Below, piece by piece: positions 36,401-46,362 of a DNA stretch of 64,000 bases. The stretch covers positions 7,814,524 through 7,878,523 of the forward strand of contig CM048844.1 of NCBI GenBank assembly GCA_026545765.1. Reading direction: 5' to 3'. Under the pieces are notes generated by a model, which did no database searches, was not told where the DNA came from, and saw only the letters and a program-made list of their open reading frames with translations. The stretch comes from Plantago major (lineage: Eukaryota; Streptophyta; Magnoliopsida; Lamiales; Plantaginaceae). The position numbers and the translations under genes were made by a program. The stretch's first letter is position 1, and each line of letters starts with the position of its first letter.

Positions 36401-37330
36401 TCCGAGAAGTGCTTAAACCACCTTGCAAGGGTACTTCCTGGCCTAATTGGTGGAAGTGCAGATCTGGCTTCATCCAACAAAGTCCTTTTACATGACCACA
36501 ACGACTTTCAGCCTACTTCTCCGTGGGGCCGGAACATTCGCTACGGAGTCCGAGAACACTCCATGGCGGGAATATCAAATGGCCTTGCATTACACGGAAG
36601 CGGCTTGATACCATTTGCAGCCACGTTCTTAATCTTCTCCGACTACATGAAAAATTCCATCCGCTTATCGTCCCTAAGCCACGCCGGGGTTATATACATC
36701 TTAACTCACGACTCAATCGGGCTGGGCGAAGACGGGCCGACACACCAACCCGTGGAGCAGCTTGCTGGCCTTCGTGCCATCCCACGCTTGTTACTCTTCC
36801 GACCAGCTGACGGCAATGAGACAGCTGGAGCATACAGAGTCGCTATTTCCAACCGGGACGTGCCAAGTGTGATAGCATTGTCAAGGCAGAAAGTTGCGGC
36901 ACATGTTGAGGGAACCTCGGCAGGTGAGGTTGAAAGGGGTGGGTATATTGTGAGTGACAATTTGGGTACCGATCAGTTACCTGAGATTATATTGATTGGT
37001 ACGGGATCCGAGCTGTGTCTCTGTGAAGGCAGTGCAAATGTTTTGAGGAAGGAAGGGAGGAGAGTGAGGGTGGTTTCGCTCGTGTCTTGGAGGCTTTTCG
37101 ACATGCAGGATCCGTCGTATAAGGAATGTGTCTTGCCATCATCTGTGACGAAGCGTGTTAGCGTCGAAGCTGGTTCACCTATGGGTTGGAGGGAGTATGT
37201 AGGGAAGGAGGGTGTGATTCTTGGTGTGGAGCAGTTTGGAGCAAGTGGTGCTTATTTGGATACGTTCAAGAAGTATGGTTTTACTGAAGAAAATGTTACT
37301 AGAGTTGCAAAGGAACTGCTCTCCAAGTAG
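33484..37330 (+). CDS. Transketolase, plastid-type, divergent paralogue
   Basis: There are seven exons: 33484-33978, 34754-34844, 35053-35158, 35232-35514, 35786-35934, 36004-36157, 36359-37330; frames close to 749 residues (spinach plastid enzyme about 741). The N-terminal 60 or so residues are Ser/Thr/Lys-rich with few acids, like a transit peptide. The thiamine-diphosphate and sugar-binding residues known for the family are visible: [93 protein letters not shown] and ALSRQK. So it is probably active in two-carbon ketol transfer of the Calvin and pentose phosphate pathways. It departs from the canonical plastid sequence in many places: [15 protein letters not shown] replaces the usual GFGSPNK segment, and the C-terminal domain ends LLSK. 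It resembles the second, stress-linked class typified by Craterostigma tkt7/tkt10, but that link is from memory. Confidence 0.92.
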
Positions 37331-38453
37331 ATTGGGATAGAACTTCCACTTGATTTACGTGCTACAAGTAGTATTTTTATACAGCACTAAAACATATAGT
37401 ATTGTATTGAGGCCACATTTCCGGGCTAACAGTGCACCAGGCCAGTGAATGACAAGCCCAATACATACAATCCTCCAGGCCCAACCAGTGATAAGCCCAA
37501 TACATACAACCTTATTGTTGGAAAGCTATGCACCTCAATGGCTTTAGGCTTGCCCTTGTGCAAAGACCAAAAATCATGAATTCCATCCGTTCATAGAACT
37601 TCATACATTTATCATATTTAGCTGTACCACAAAATTTCATGTATTATTAAAAAAAAAGTCACCGTACACCCGATAAATAATAAACAGTCTTAATATTACT
37701 CTTAAAATTATACAGTCTATCACTAAAAGTATATTTTTGCCAAATGCATTCTATAATTACGTTAACTTTTTACATAAAACTACACACCAAACCTAACGTA
37801 TAAAGTTTTTGGGGACGGGAGGAGTAATAATTTCTGAATAATATATCATTGAAGACTTTCAGTATATAAGTGTTGTATTGTATCCATACTTGGATTATTG
37901 TGAATTATAATTGCAACTTTGTTCATCTGGCTCTCCAGTCTCCATAGAGTTTCGACATTGACGTGAAGATTGGACTTGGAATCATGCCGATTGTGATAAT
38001 ATGGCAAAGTTCACTGAATCTTGAACCCCAATCTTCTAACCAAATGCCAAAGCTATGGCATGCATCATCATCACTTACTTCATCTAGTTTATAAGGTTGA
38101 TAATTTTATCTCACACGAATGTGTAATGATATGTAAGTTCGATGAGCTTATTTTGACACGAACACATATTTGGTTAGTTCGTAATTTGACATAAATGTGC
38201 AACTAGTTACTTAATTTGGTAAGTTAGTTCAGATAGCTTATAAAACAAATAAGCAACCAAAATGTAAAATACCAATTAACTTTTGATCAGTTACTTTTGA
38301 TAACAGTACAGATTTTTCTTACTAAAAGTTATTAGCAATACTAATGATAGTATTAACCTCATATGGATGAGTGGCTGTTAGTGAAGTTTGTTACTATAAT
38401 CTATCCAAACCACAACCTGGTCAACAACTCCTTTTCATCTTACCATTTTAGCT
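37331..38453. other. Intergenic
   Basis: This holds the transketolase 3' region. A duplicated phrase 'aagcccaatacataca' occurs at about 37456-37471 and 37494-37509 with shared flanks 'ggccca'/'ccagtg'. A word GGGGACGGGAGGAGTA at about 37811-37826 looks like one end of a Stowaway-type MITE; its partner end is unclear. No gene is seen. Confidence 0.35.
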
Positions 38454-38513
38454 GACAGATATACTTCGAGCACATAGACAAAAGACAGATATACTTCGAG
38501 CACATAGACAAAA
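38454..38513. repeat. 30-bp tandem duplication upstream of the peptide gene
   Basis: The unit 'gacagatatacttcgagcac...' of 30 bp occurs twice in perfect tandem (38454-38483 and 38484-38513). It ends 14 bases before the ATG of the cysteine-rich peptide gene, so it lies in the leader or core promoter. Confidence 0.85.
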
Positions 38514-38527
38514 GAACTTGTACAAGA

Positions 38528-38740
38528 ATGGCGTTGAAGAGAAGTGTAGCTTGTCAGATTCTATTATGCTTGTTGATGGTGATGATCATGTTCAAGTGTT
38601 GCAGAGCACAAGGTGCTGAATGCACAAAATACTGCATGGATGTATGTATGGGGCTTAAAAAGGCGACAAGCCGGACGTGTATACCTGCTTGTCAAGGCTA
38701 TTGCGAACAACTTCATTACCAAATAAGTTGCACCCATTAA
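38528..38740 (+). CDS. Small secreted cysteine-rich peptide (thionin-like)
   Basis: This single exon encodes 70 residues. Residues 1-27 are a clear signal peptide (basic start, then ILLCLLMVMIMF, cleavage near CRAQG). The mature peptide, about 43 residues, has seven cysteines in the pattern C-x3-C-x3-C-x10-C-x3-C-x3-C-x8-C, with the basic segment GLKKATSRTC between. Short CxxxC pairs suggest a helical hairpin or plant thionin-like fold; I cannot assign a named family. It is probably exported to the cell wall, with a defence or signalling role only inferred. A truncated copy lies 5.6 kb downstream (44224-44356). The ATG is supported by the signal peptide and nothing upstream is in frame. Confidence 0.75.
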   Translation: MALKRSVACQILLCLLMVMIMFKCCRAQGAECTKYCMDVCMGLKKATSRTCIPACQGYCEQLHYQISCTH

Positions 38741-39382
38741 GGAGGGCTTTGCCTGGCATGCTATATAAGAAGGTGTAACACGAATTACCTCAACAATATG
38801 TTTGCAAGTATAGATGGTAGATAAAAAATACAATGTTCAAAGTCTTTAGGTTTCTACTTTGTTCGTGATATTGGAGAACTGAATTAGCTAATACTCTCAT
38901 TTTTCATATGACTTCAGCTATTTAAAGATCTATTCCCACAGATTAACTAACAAATAATTTAAAATTTGCTCTACATCTTTTCATACAAGCGAGTTCACAA
39001 AATGGCGATTTCACAAAAATAAACCGACACCTCAGGCACAATGAGGGATACAACATCACCGAAAAGGGACTAGCATATCATTTGAAATAGTCTAGTATGA
39101 TAACCCTACAAGCAATCGTGTCATCCCTAAATCGAGACTGCTACAACATTTTTTATCTAAGTTTCAAAACATTATGTGAATTCACAAAAATGGCATAAAT
39201 CATGACATCATAACATTATTGATATTATTTTTAATATATAATTTTCCATGGCTTATGAACCTGCGGTATTTAAGACTAGTAATTAATCAAATTTAAGACA
39301 AGGATATATAACAGAACCGATTATACAATTAGTACACTTGAACATTTGATGTACAAAACAACAAAAGAACAACACGCGCGCG
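38741..39382. repeat. Segmental duplication, left copy
   Basis: The peptide gene's 3' part and flank (about 38640-39374) match 44224-44800: shared blocks include 'gaattagctaatactctcatttttcatatga', 'atcgagac.g...acaacat', 'aaatcatgacatcataaca' and 'acaacaaaagaacaaca'. The match continues on the far side of the hAT insertion at 42889-42910. The left copy ends in (CG)4 at 39375-39382, directly against the hAT end. Confidence 0.75.
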
Positions 39383-42300
39383 CAGGGGCGAACGCAGAAA
39401 ATTTTGTCAGTGGTAGCGAGATTTATGATTTATAATAAAAAATGTTTTACACGTAAAATATAAAATTCACTCTACAATTGACCCCGACGATTCGCCATAC
39501 TTTGAAACTTTTGAATGATAACTTCGTTTGATACACCTTTGAATACATCCTTCTCAAGATAAACCACGAGATTATCATTCATCCATTCGTCACCCATTCT
39601 ATTCCGAAGCCGATTCTTCACGATGTTCATAGCAGAGAAAGCTCTTTCTACCGTAGCAGTTGCAACCGGCAAAATTAGCGCTAACTTTATAAGCCTGTAA
39701 ACCAAAGGATAAGCCTTATCTCTTCTAGTCTCGACCATTTTCTGAGAAATTTCACCAAGTTCATTAATAGAACATGTATCAACATCTGTGCTCATATCCA
39801 AAAGGTAATTTTCAAGTTGGTCCGGCAATGCTGAAAGCTCGATATCTGTAAAATCTTTTGGGTAAAATTCTGCTAACCTGACTAACTTTTTTTTGTCAAA
39901 AGCTCTAAAAGAGTCTGATGGGTTCAAACAAGCAACACAAAGCAACAATTCGGTGTTTACCTCATTGAATCGACTATTCAACTCTCTCAATGCATATCCA
40001 TGACCGTGTTAAATACCTCTACACGAAAGCGGTGCGAATTTGTCATATCTTCAGCTCCCCTTTTCAATCTTTTGACAATCACATAAATTTCACTGATATC
40101 AGGAATTTCAATTTTGCTTTACACAAAAATCAGACACGCCATTTACCAAATCATCCCATCCATCGTCTCTCATTGCTTGAAGGCGTCTCTTAGAAACACA
40201 TACGAGTTTCATGGCATTGACAATATCTTGATCTTTTCTTTGCAGAGCTACACATAAGTCATTTGTGATTCCCAGTATGGATCTCATTAAATGCAAATCG
40301 AAAGCAAAGTCAAAACTTTTCAGGTCCCTTATCAAGCGTGATGCTTCACCTCTTTGATTATATAGTGTTCCTTCTTCAACGATCACACCTAGAACTTCAA
40401 TTATAGAGTTGAACAACCTAATCAAGCTCAAAATTGTAGCATAATGAGAGCTCCACCGAGTATCGCAAGGACGAATGATAGTTCGTTCTTGATTCAATCC
40501 GCGACCATTATCAATTTCTTCATTTTCTAAGGCCTCTAGAATCTCTGTAGCTTGCTTCTCTCGTAAACTATCTCTTCGCTTGCACGAGCCCCCGACAACA
40601 TTAACCACATTTGTAACTAACACAAACATCTCACAAATACGCACATGGTTCTTTGCTACACCTACAAGCGCAAGTTGAAGGCGTCATAAAACAATGTATA
40701 TAATATCTGATTCATTTTCTTTCAAAATTAGAGCCTTCAATCCATTAAACTCCCCCTGCATGTTACTTGCCCCATCATAGCCTTGTCCACGCAACATAGA
40801 TATGCTCAATCCATGAAAATTAAGTAGATCATCAAGTGCAACTTTAAGTGAGACAGCACTTGTACATGCGACATGCTTAAAACCTAAAGTCCTCTCAAGA
40901 ACACGACCTTTTCATCAACGAATCTCAATACCACAGCCATTTGCTCCTTTGTTGACACATCACGAGAATCATCAAGAAGAACACAAAAGAAACCGCCACC
41001 AATCTCTTCAATAATAGCTTTGGTTGTTTCAAATGCACAAGCTCTAACAATATCTTTTTGTATACGAGAAGATGTTAACTGGAGATTTCTAGGGGCATTC
41101 TTAAAGACAACTTTTCTTACATCCTCACTGTGGTCAGCAAGGAACTTTAGAAGTTCCATAAAATTCCCTTGATTTCTTGACTCGCTAGATTCATCATGAC
41201 CACGGAAAGCAAGCCCTTGTCTCAAAAGCCACTTAATACAATCAATAACAGCAGTCAATTGATCCCTATAGTTCTTTTTTGCTTCATCCGTCATTTTAAC
41301 AATAGCGGTCTCTATATGTTGCTTCTGATTAAGTAAATCTTTACATTTATTATAAGCAATATCATGAGCACTACCAAGATCCCCCTCATGCAACCTAAGT
41401 CTGCTTTTCCTACTCCAATCACGAAAACCTTTATCTTTACTAACAAAAGCATTACCCCCTCCTTGATTCCCTATTTCATTTTTAAATAGGTAGCAATAAA
41501 GACAAAATGCAGCATCCTTCTCTATACTATATTCTAACCAACCATGGTCATTATACCACTCACTATTAAACCTTCGCATATATCCATATATTTTTCTTTG
41601 AGGAAAATTGTCTAGCTTAGGTTGGCACGGACCTTCAGAATAATATTTTCTACGAACCTGTTCACGGATGGAAGGAGGATAAGCAGTAATTGGAGGTCGT
41701 TTTCCTGGATCAGATGGAAGTATTGGAAAACCAGAATCGTCATATAATATCTCCAGCTCCTCCGGCTCCTCTAAATTAATCTCGGGCAAATCAGGATCAG
41801 TTTCTGTCGGAGGCAATTCAACTTGTACACTCCTTTGAGAACTCACACCAGCCAAATGCGTATTTTTATCGACTTTTTTGTAATACTTCTCCATATCTAT
41901 AAAATACAAAAATATTAAAATTAATCAACGATGTAATATCCACCCATGAATTTATCGATATATGCAAAATTAGACATATAAGGATTATACAAAGAATATG
42001 ATTTTCAATGTAGTCACACAATCTAAAACAAAAGAGGAGGTCAAAGTCTAAGTTAAGTTCTATAAAATATAAAATAAAGGACAATAATTATAAAAATATA
42101 AAGTGAAAAGTAGAATGCAAAATAGATTAGTATAGGCCACACTTAACACACACACACGTCAGTACACTCTCATTCACTACTTCTCAGTTGCTCTCCTCCA
42201 TTATTGACTTTGCTTCTATTCTATCGCCTACGGAATTCTGCTCTTCGCTCCTTTTGGTTTCATTCTTTCTTTCCCATGTTTATTATAACAATCCAACACG

Positions 42301-42803
42301 GAAGAGAAACACGGCATCACAATTCACAAACAGGCTAATTAATTGATTCCGGCCGATTATCCAGACTCCAGTGTAGATCGAAGAGACGAAGCTTATTGGA
42401 GATCGGAGTATGGAGGTAAGCATACTGTCAATTCAATTTAGGGGTTTCTCTATTTTCCAATTATGTAGAGATTGGAGAATCAAAATTTAGGGATTTCTTA
42501 CCAATTATGGAGGTGATTCTTGAATTCTTGTTGATTGAAGTTGATGAAGTCGAAGTCGAAGTCTCGAAGAGTTTCTGATTTTCCGATTCTGCAGTTGTGG
42601 AATTATATATAGCTTAGAGATTACACTTCCGTATTCTTTGTATATTTGGAAGATTTCCATTTACCATTAAGTTTGGTGAACTGATGTGTATACAAAATGG
42701 TATTTTATTAAATATATTCATATCCAGGGGTATTTTAGTAATTTTGCATCGGAATTTCAGTGGCCTCAATTGAGGCCCTTATGCTTAAATGGGCTCGCAT
42801 ATA

Positions 42804-42804
<1 letters not shown>
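39383..42804 (-). mobile_element. Decayed hAT transposon inserted in a simple repeat
   Basis: The left end CAGGGGCGAACGCAG (39383 onward) has the CAGNGGCG form common to hAT termini and abuts (CG)4. The transposase is on the minus strand. The right end is not exactly definable because the element runs into a long (TA)n tract; 42804 is an estimate. The duplicated segment at 44.8 kb, which reads 'acaacatatatatactactgatgtacat' without interruption, serves as the empty site: its left part matches 39359-39374 and its right part matches 42889-42910. This places the whole 3.4 kb between them as inserted DNA. No 8-bp duplication can be shown in the simple repeat. Confidence 0.75.
39472..41894 (-). 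pseudogene. hAT transposase (TTF-type/DUF4371), broken
   Basis: Minus strand. The first block starts at MEKYYKK (41894) and carries a TTF-type zinc finger (KRKIYGYM-like segment, then AAFCLYCYLF) and the DUF4371 RNase-H-like core up to about 40910. A one-base deletion near 40911 breaks the frame; the lost frame continues through FKHVACTSAV and GYDGASNMQG before further breaks near 40680. The second block (40644-40108) contains RPCDTRWSSHY. The third (39990-39472) is the C-terminal hAT dimerisation domain (ATVERAFSAMNIVKNRLRN). At least three frame-breaking changes mean it makes no transposase. It resembles the ZMYM1-like branch common in plants. Confidence 0.88.

Positions 42805-42888
<84 letters not shown>
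42805..42888. repeat. (TA)n microsatellite
   Basis: About 42 uninterrupted TA units. The corresponding spot in the duplicated segment (44796-44804) has only about four TA units, so the tract expanded here after the duplication, at the edge of the hAT insertion. Reading frames of alternating Ile-Tyr across it are artefacts. Confidence 0.95.
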
Positions 42889-42891
<3 letters not shown>

Positions 42892-43804
42892 ATGTACATA
42901 CAAAACTTTATACTTATTTCGTCCCGGAACAAGTTTCTCACTTTTACTTTTTGCGGTCAAACTTTTTCAACTTTGACTACGAATTAATCTTAAACCGCAA
43001 ATGTAAAATGTTTAATTTTTTTATATGATAGAAAATTTAGCCCCTAACGTTACGTATGTGATATAACATGTAGAGAATACATAAACGAAGTAACACATTA
43101 TTAATTACGTATAGGTCACACCGTAAATGAATTCAGAGCTGGCTCAAATCTTCAGGGGCCTAAGCAAATTTAATTTCTTTGTAGACGACCTCCAAACAAA
43201 TGTCATGTTATAGATACGGAGGTCAAAGGGGAATTTAAAAAAATCGTAATAAAACTTAATTTGGAACTTATTTTTATAATTGCATTTATGTTTCAATTGA
43301 ATGACTAATGTTTCGTCTTAAATAATTATGAATGATCAAAGTAAATTTTATAATGTGTGACATTTATTGTGTAGATATTTTAAAAAGATTTGTTTCAGTT
43401 AATTCGAAATGATCGTTTTTCAATGTTTACAAATCATTATCGAAAAACTAATTGAATTTTATAGAATATACTTAAATATAAAAATTATTAAACAATAATT
43501 TTTTGAGTAAGTAGTTTCCTGCGAAACAGTCTCTAGATAATTTATCTAGAGACGGACCTATATTGTCAAGAAAATCATCGATGTTATTAATCAAAACACA
43601 TATATTCTCAATATTGACATTTTTTCATATTATAATAAAACTTATTTTGTTAACAAAATAGACGTTTTAATTAATAACATGGTTTTATTAATAACATAAG
43701 CCGTCTCTCGATAAGTTATCTAGAAACCGTCTCTCATGAGACTTCGTATAAAGGAAAAATACTTAACCAGTATAACAATTTTGAACCTCACTTACAAATG
43801 AAAT
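42889..43804. other. Intergenic with transposon debris
   Basis: No gene. About 42918 begins a CGTCCCGGAAC word typical of one end of a Stowaway-type MITE. Near 43135-43170, 'cagagctggctcaaatcttcaggggcc' resembles a hAT terminus (compare the CAGGGCCG ends at 59538 and 63461). About 43535-43740 contains an inverted pair (GTCTCTAGATAA..TTATCTAGAGAC locally, and GTCTCTCGATAA/TTATCTAGAAACCGTCTC further right), suggesting another small hairpin element. Confidence 0.35.
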
Positions 43805-43884
43805 TATATCAATGAAGCGATTCCATTTGTTGTTATATTAGTGCTATATCAATGAAGCGATTCCATTTGTTGTTATATTAGTGC
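43805..43884. repeat. 40-bp perfect tandem duplication
   Basis: The unit beginning TATATCAATGAAGCGATTCC and ending TATTAGTGC occurs twice in a row (43805-43844 and 43845-43884) with no difference, so it is recent. It lies in intergenic DNA. Confidence 0.85.
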
Positions 43885-44223
43885 TATAACTTGCATGCAT
43901 GTTCAATTAGGTTAATTGAACAAGCTAATTAATAGTTGTTTGTATACAAAACTAGACCCCAGATATGTTGAGCCTGTGCATAGGCCTCCTTGCATGTTCA
44001 CATGGTCAATGAATTCATATCTTAACTTGAAAAGCTAATTGTTATTTAACAGTTAAAAAAAACAAAAATATTTATTATAACATATCACAAGAAACATTAG
44101 GACCTAAAGAGTAAAGAGAAGTACTCAATAGAAGAAAACACGTGAATAGTGAGCCGTTATGAAACACCTCACACTCAACCCCAGTCCGAATCCGAATGAT
44201 CTAAGCTCTGATACCAACTGCAC

Positions 44224-44356
44224 CGCCAATGCATGTATAAAGCTTAAAAAGGCGACAAGTCGAACGTGTATGCCTGTTTGTCAAGGACGAACAACTTCAT
44301 TGTGTTTTAAAAGAAGGTCCGAGTTACCTCATGTGTGGATAAAAAATATATTCTAA
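44224..44356 (+). pseudogene. Truncated copy of the cysteine-rich peptide gene
   Basis: This is homologous to the C-terminal half of the gene at 38528-38740: the frame reads NACIKLKKATSRTCMPVCQG, matching GLKKATSRTCIPACQG. Then the third CxxxC pair and the native end are lost and a different tail follows. The signal-peptide half is absent. Upstream sequence is instead unrelated and includes GCTCTGATACCAACTG (44205-44220), the complement of a standard LTR-retrotransposon primer-binding site, which hints that a rearrangement or element boundary removed the 5' half. The product would lack export and correct disulphides. Confidence 0.75.
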
Positions 44357-44834
44357 TATTTGGAGAATTGAATTAGCTAATACTCTCATTTTTCATATGA
44401 ATTCATCTATATAGTGATCTAGTCCCACAAACTAGAGATAATTTAAGAATTACAATTTCATAGAAGCGAATTCACAAAAATGCAGTTCCAGAACAAGAAG
44501 ATCACCCTAGAAGTAATCCTGCCACCCCCAAATCGAGACCGACACAACATACTATTGATCTAAAGTTTAAAACATGTAAGTTCACAAAAAAATAAGGGAA
44601 TAAATCATGACATCATAACACATGGCCTATGAACGTGCGATTTTTGTCACATCTTTATAAGTGAATTGTCTAAACCACCAAGATTATCAACAAAAGATTT
44701 GGGGGTATTTGAAACTACTAATAATTAACCAAACTTCAGACAAGGGTAATATATAACATAACACGTTTTCTAGGAAACAAACAACAAAAGAACAACATAT
44801 ATATACTACTGATGTACATACAAAACCTTATTCA
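44357..44834. repeat. Segmental duplication, right copy
   Basis: This is homologous to 38860-39374 plus 42889-42910, in direct orientation. It holds the uninterrupted version of the site that carries the hAT element in the left copy ('aagaacaacatatatatactactgatgtacat', about 44788-44819). It contains the 3' flank of the dehydrogenase gene on the minus strand. Confidence 0.75.
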
Positions 44835-44885
44835 AATTAAGTACAGTACCCCGTAATAACTCAAGTCGCAACAAGATGAAGCCAC

Positions 44886-46024
44886 TCAGCCATTGATAAC
44901 CGCCCCACCATTCGGATGAAGCACCTGGCCCGCTATATAAGACGAGTCCGCATTCGAAGCCAAAAACACATAACACGGCGCAACCTCATGCGGCTGACCC
45001 GCCCTCTTCATCGGCACTTCTTGCCCAAACATCTTGATTTTCTCCTCGCTGAAAGAAGCCGGGATTAGCGGTGTCCATATAGGACCCGGAGCCACACCGT
45101 TAACTCGAATACCTTTTTCTATGAGTTGCAGTGCCAGCCCCCGTGTGAACGCGACTATCGCTCCCTTGGTGGAGGTGTAATCTAGCAAAGATGAGTTCCC
45201 CTTGTACGCGTTGATGGAGGTAGTGTTTATTATCGCGCTACCTTCCTTCATATGCTTCAATGCATGCCTAAATAGCAACATTAATTTGTTATATAGATTC
45301 AGTTATATAGAAATCAATCGTGTTTATATAAAAAAAGATTGCTTATCAATTTTATAAATCTTTCTTGTGATTGCTTTATATATAACAAAACAAATTATCA
45401 AATGATGCTCTCAATTTAATACCGAACCTGGTCATGAAGAAGTAAGAGAAGATATTAGTACGGAACACCCGCTCGAGCCTCGGCTCATCAATCTCCTCGA
45501 GCGAACCCGCCTCATATTGCTCGGCCGCATTATTCACTAAAATATCGATCCGACCATAGTTATTAACAACTTCCTCCACGACCCTCCGACAAGTGTCATC
45601 GAATCCAAGATCGGCCGCAACAGCCATCGGGTTTTTAGCATCGGCATGTTTCGCCTCCTTGATCATCGCGAGCGTATCGCTCGCGTCCTTGTCTTCTTGA
45701 CCCTTGACATAAGTAAAGGCCACGGTTGCCCCTTCTTGCGCAAAACATAGGCACACCGCTCGCCCTATCCCCGAGTCACCTCCCGTCACTAGCGCCACCT
45801 TCCCCTACGTACACAACAAGTTCGAAATAATCGACTATCACATTTTACATCGATTCGAATTTAGACAAATGACTATAAGAGATTACGGGTCCAATTATCG
45901 TACGTACCACTAGCTTGCCGGCTGGTATGTAGTGATGGCTAGTGGCTTGAGGAGAAGGGTCCATGATGTGCTCCTTGCCAGGCTGAGACTCTTGCTTGTG
46001 TGGCTGACCATCTCGAGACGCCAT
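44886..46024 (-). CDS. NADPH-dependent aldehyde reductase / glucose-ribitol dehydrogenase-like SDR
   Basis: There are three exons (45908-46024, 45428-45804, 44886-45267); frames close to 291 residues, the family length without a long transit peptide. It is a classical short-chain dehydrogenase: cofactor motif TGGDSGIG at about residue 46, NNAAEQ, catalytic Ser in INTTSINAYKG, and the catalytic YTSTK pair. The N-terminus (GQPHKQESQPGKEHIMDP) is the Gln/Lys-rich hydrophilic lead typical of the seed and desiccation-associated members such as Arabidopsis AT1G54870 and AT3G05260. It probably reduces reactive aldehydes with NADPH in the cytosol; the older name glucose and ribitol dehydrogenase homologue comes from similarity only. 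A TATA box (46129-46137) and three ABRE motifs upstream agree with abscisic-acid control. Nothing appears broken. Confidence 0.93.
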
Positions 46025-46128
46025 TGCTGTTTAATTGGTGATGAAATTAATTGGAATTGTAATTTGATGGCTTTTAAAAGTTGGGAGTTTGAGAAGTAGA
46101 GTGTGACAGAGTTAAATGTTGATATGGT

Positions 46129-46137
46129 GATATATAG
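46129..46137 (-). promoter_or_regulatory. TATA box of the SDR gene
   Basis: The minus strand reads CTATATATC, about 105 bp upstream of the ATG. The ABRE cluster lies a further 55-125 bp upstream, a normal arrangement for an inducible plant promoter. Confidence 0.6.
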
Positions 46138-46192
46138 AGGCGGAAATTAATTGGCAAAGGTGTTTGTGATTTGATCGGTGCTATGTTAATCT

Positions 46193-46261
46193 ACGTGGCA
46201 ATGAAAATGAGCTGAGTTATATATCTACGTGTCTAGTCAGGGTGTTATATAGCTGACACGT
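46193..46261 (-). promoter_or_regulatory. Cluster of three ABRE (ACGTGKC) motifs
   Basis: ACGTGGC lies at 46193-46199 and ACGTGTC at 46227-46233 on the plus strand; GACACGT at 46255-46261 is ACGTGTC on the minus strand. All three match the abscisic acid response element consensus ACGTGKC, bound by ABF/AREB-type bZIP factors. Multiple copies are usually needed for response. Position is 170-240 bp upstream of the dehydrogenase ATG. Confidence 0.65.
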
Positions 46262-46362
46262 CGATTGATATAGACGTAAGTGTTCGCATCACTTTTTGTT
46301 TATAGAATGTCACGAGAGTCCTACATCTTTATCGAACCAAATTGGCTTATGCTCACGTTATT

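Noticed and set aside
42686..43028. Several frames encoding Ile-Tyr repeats
   Set aside because: They are translations of the (TA)n tract on both strands and have no gene features.
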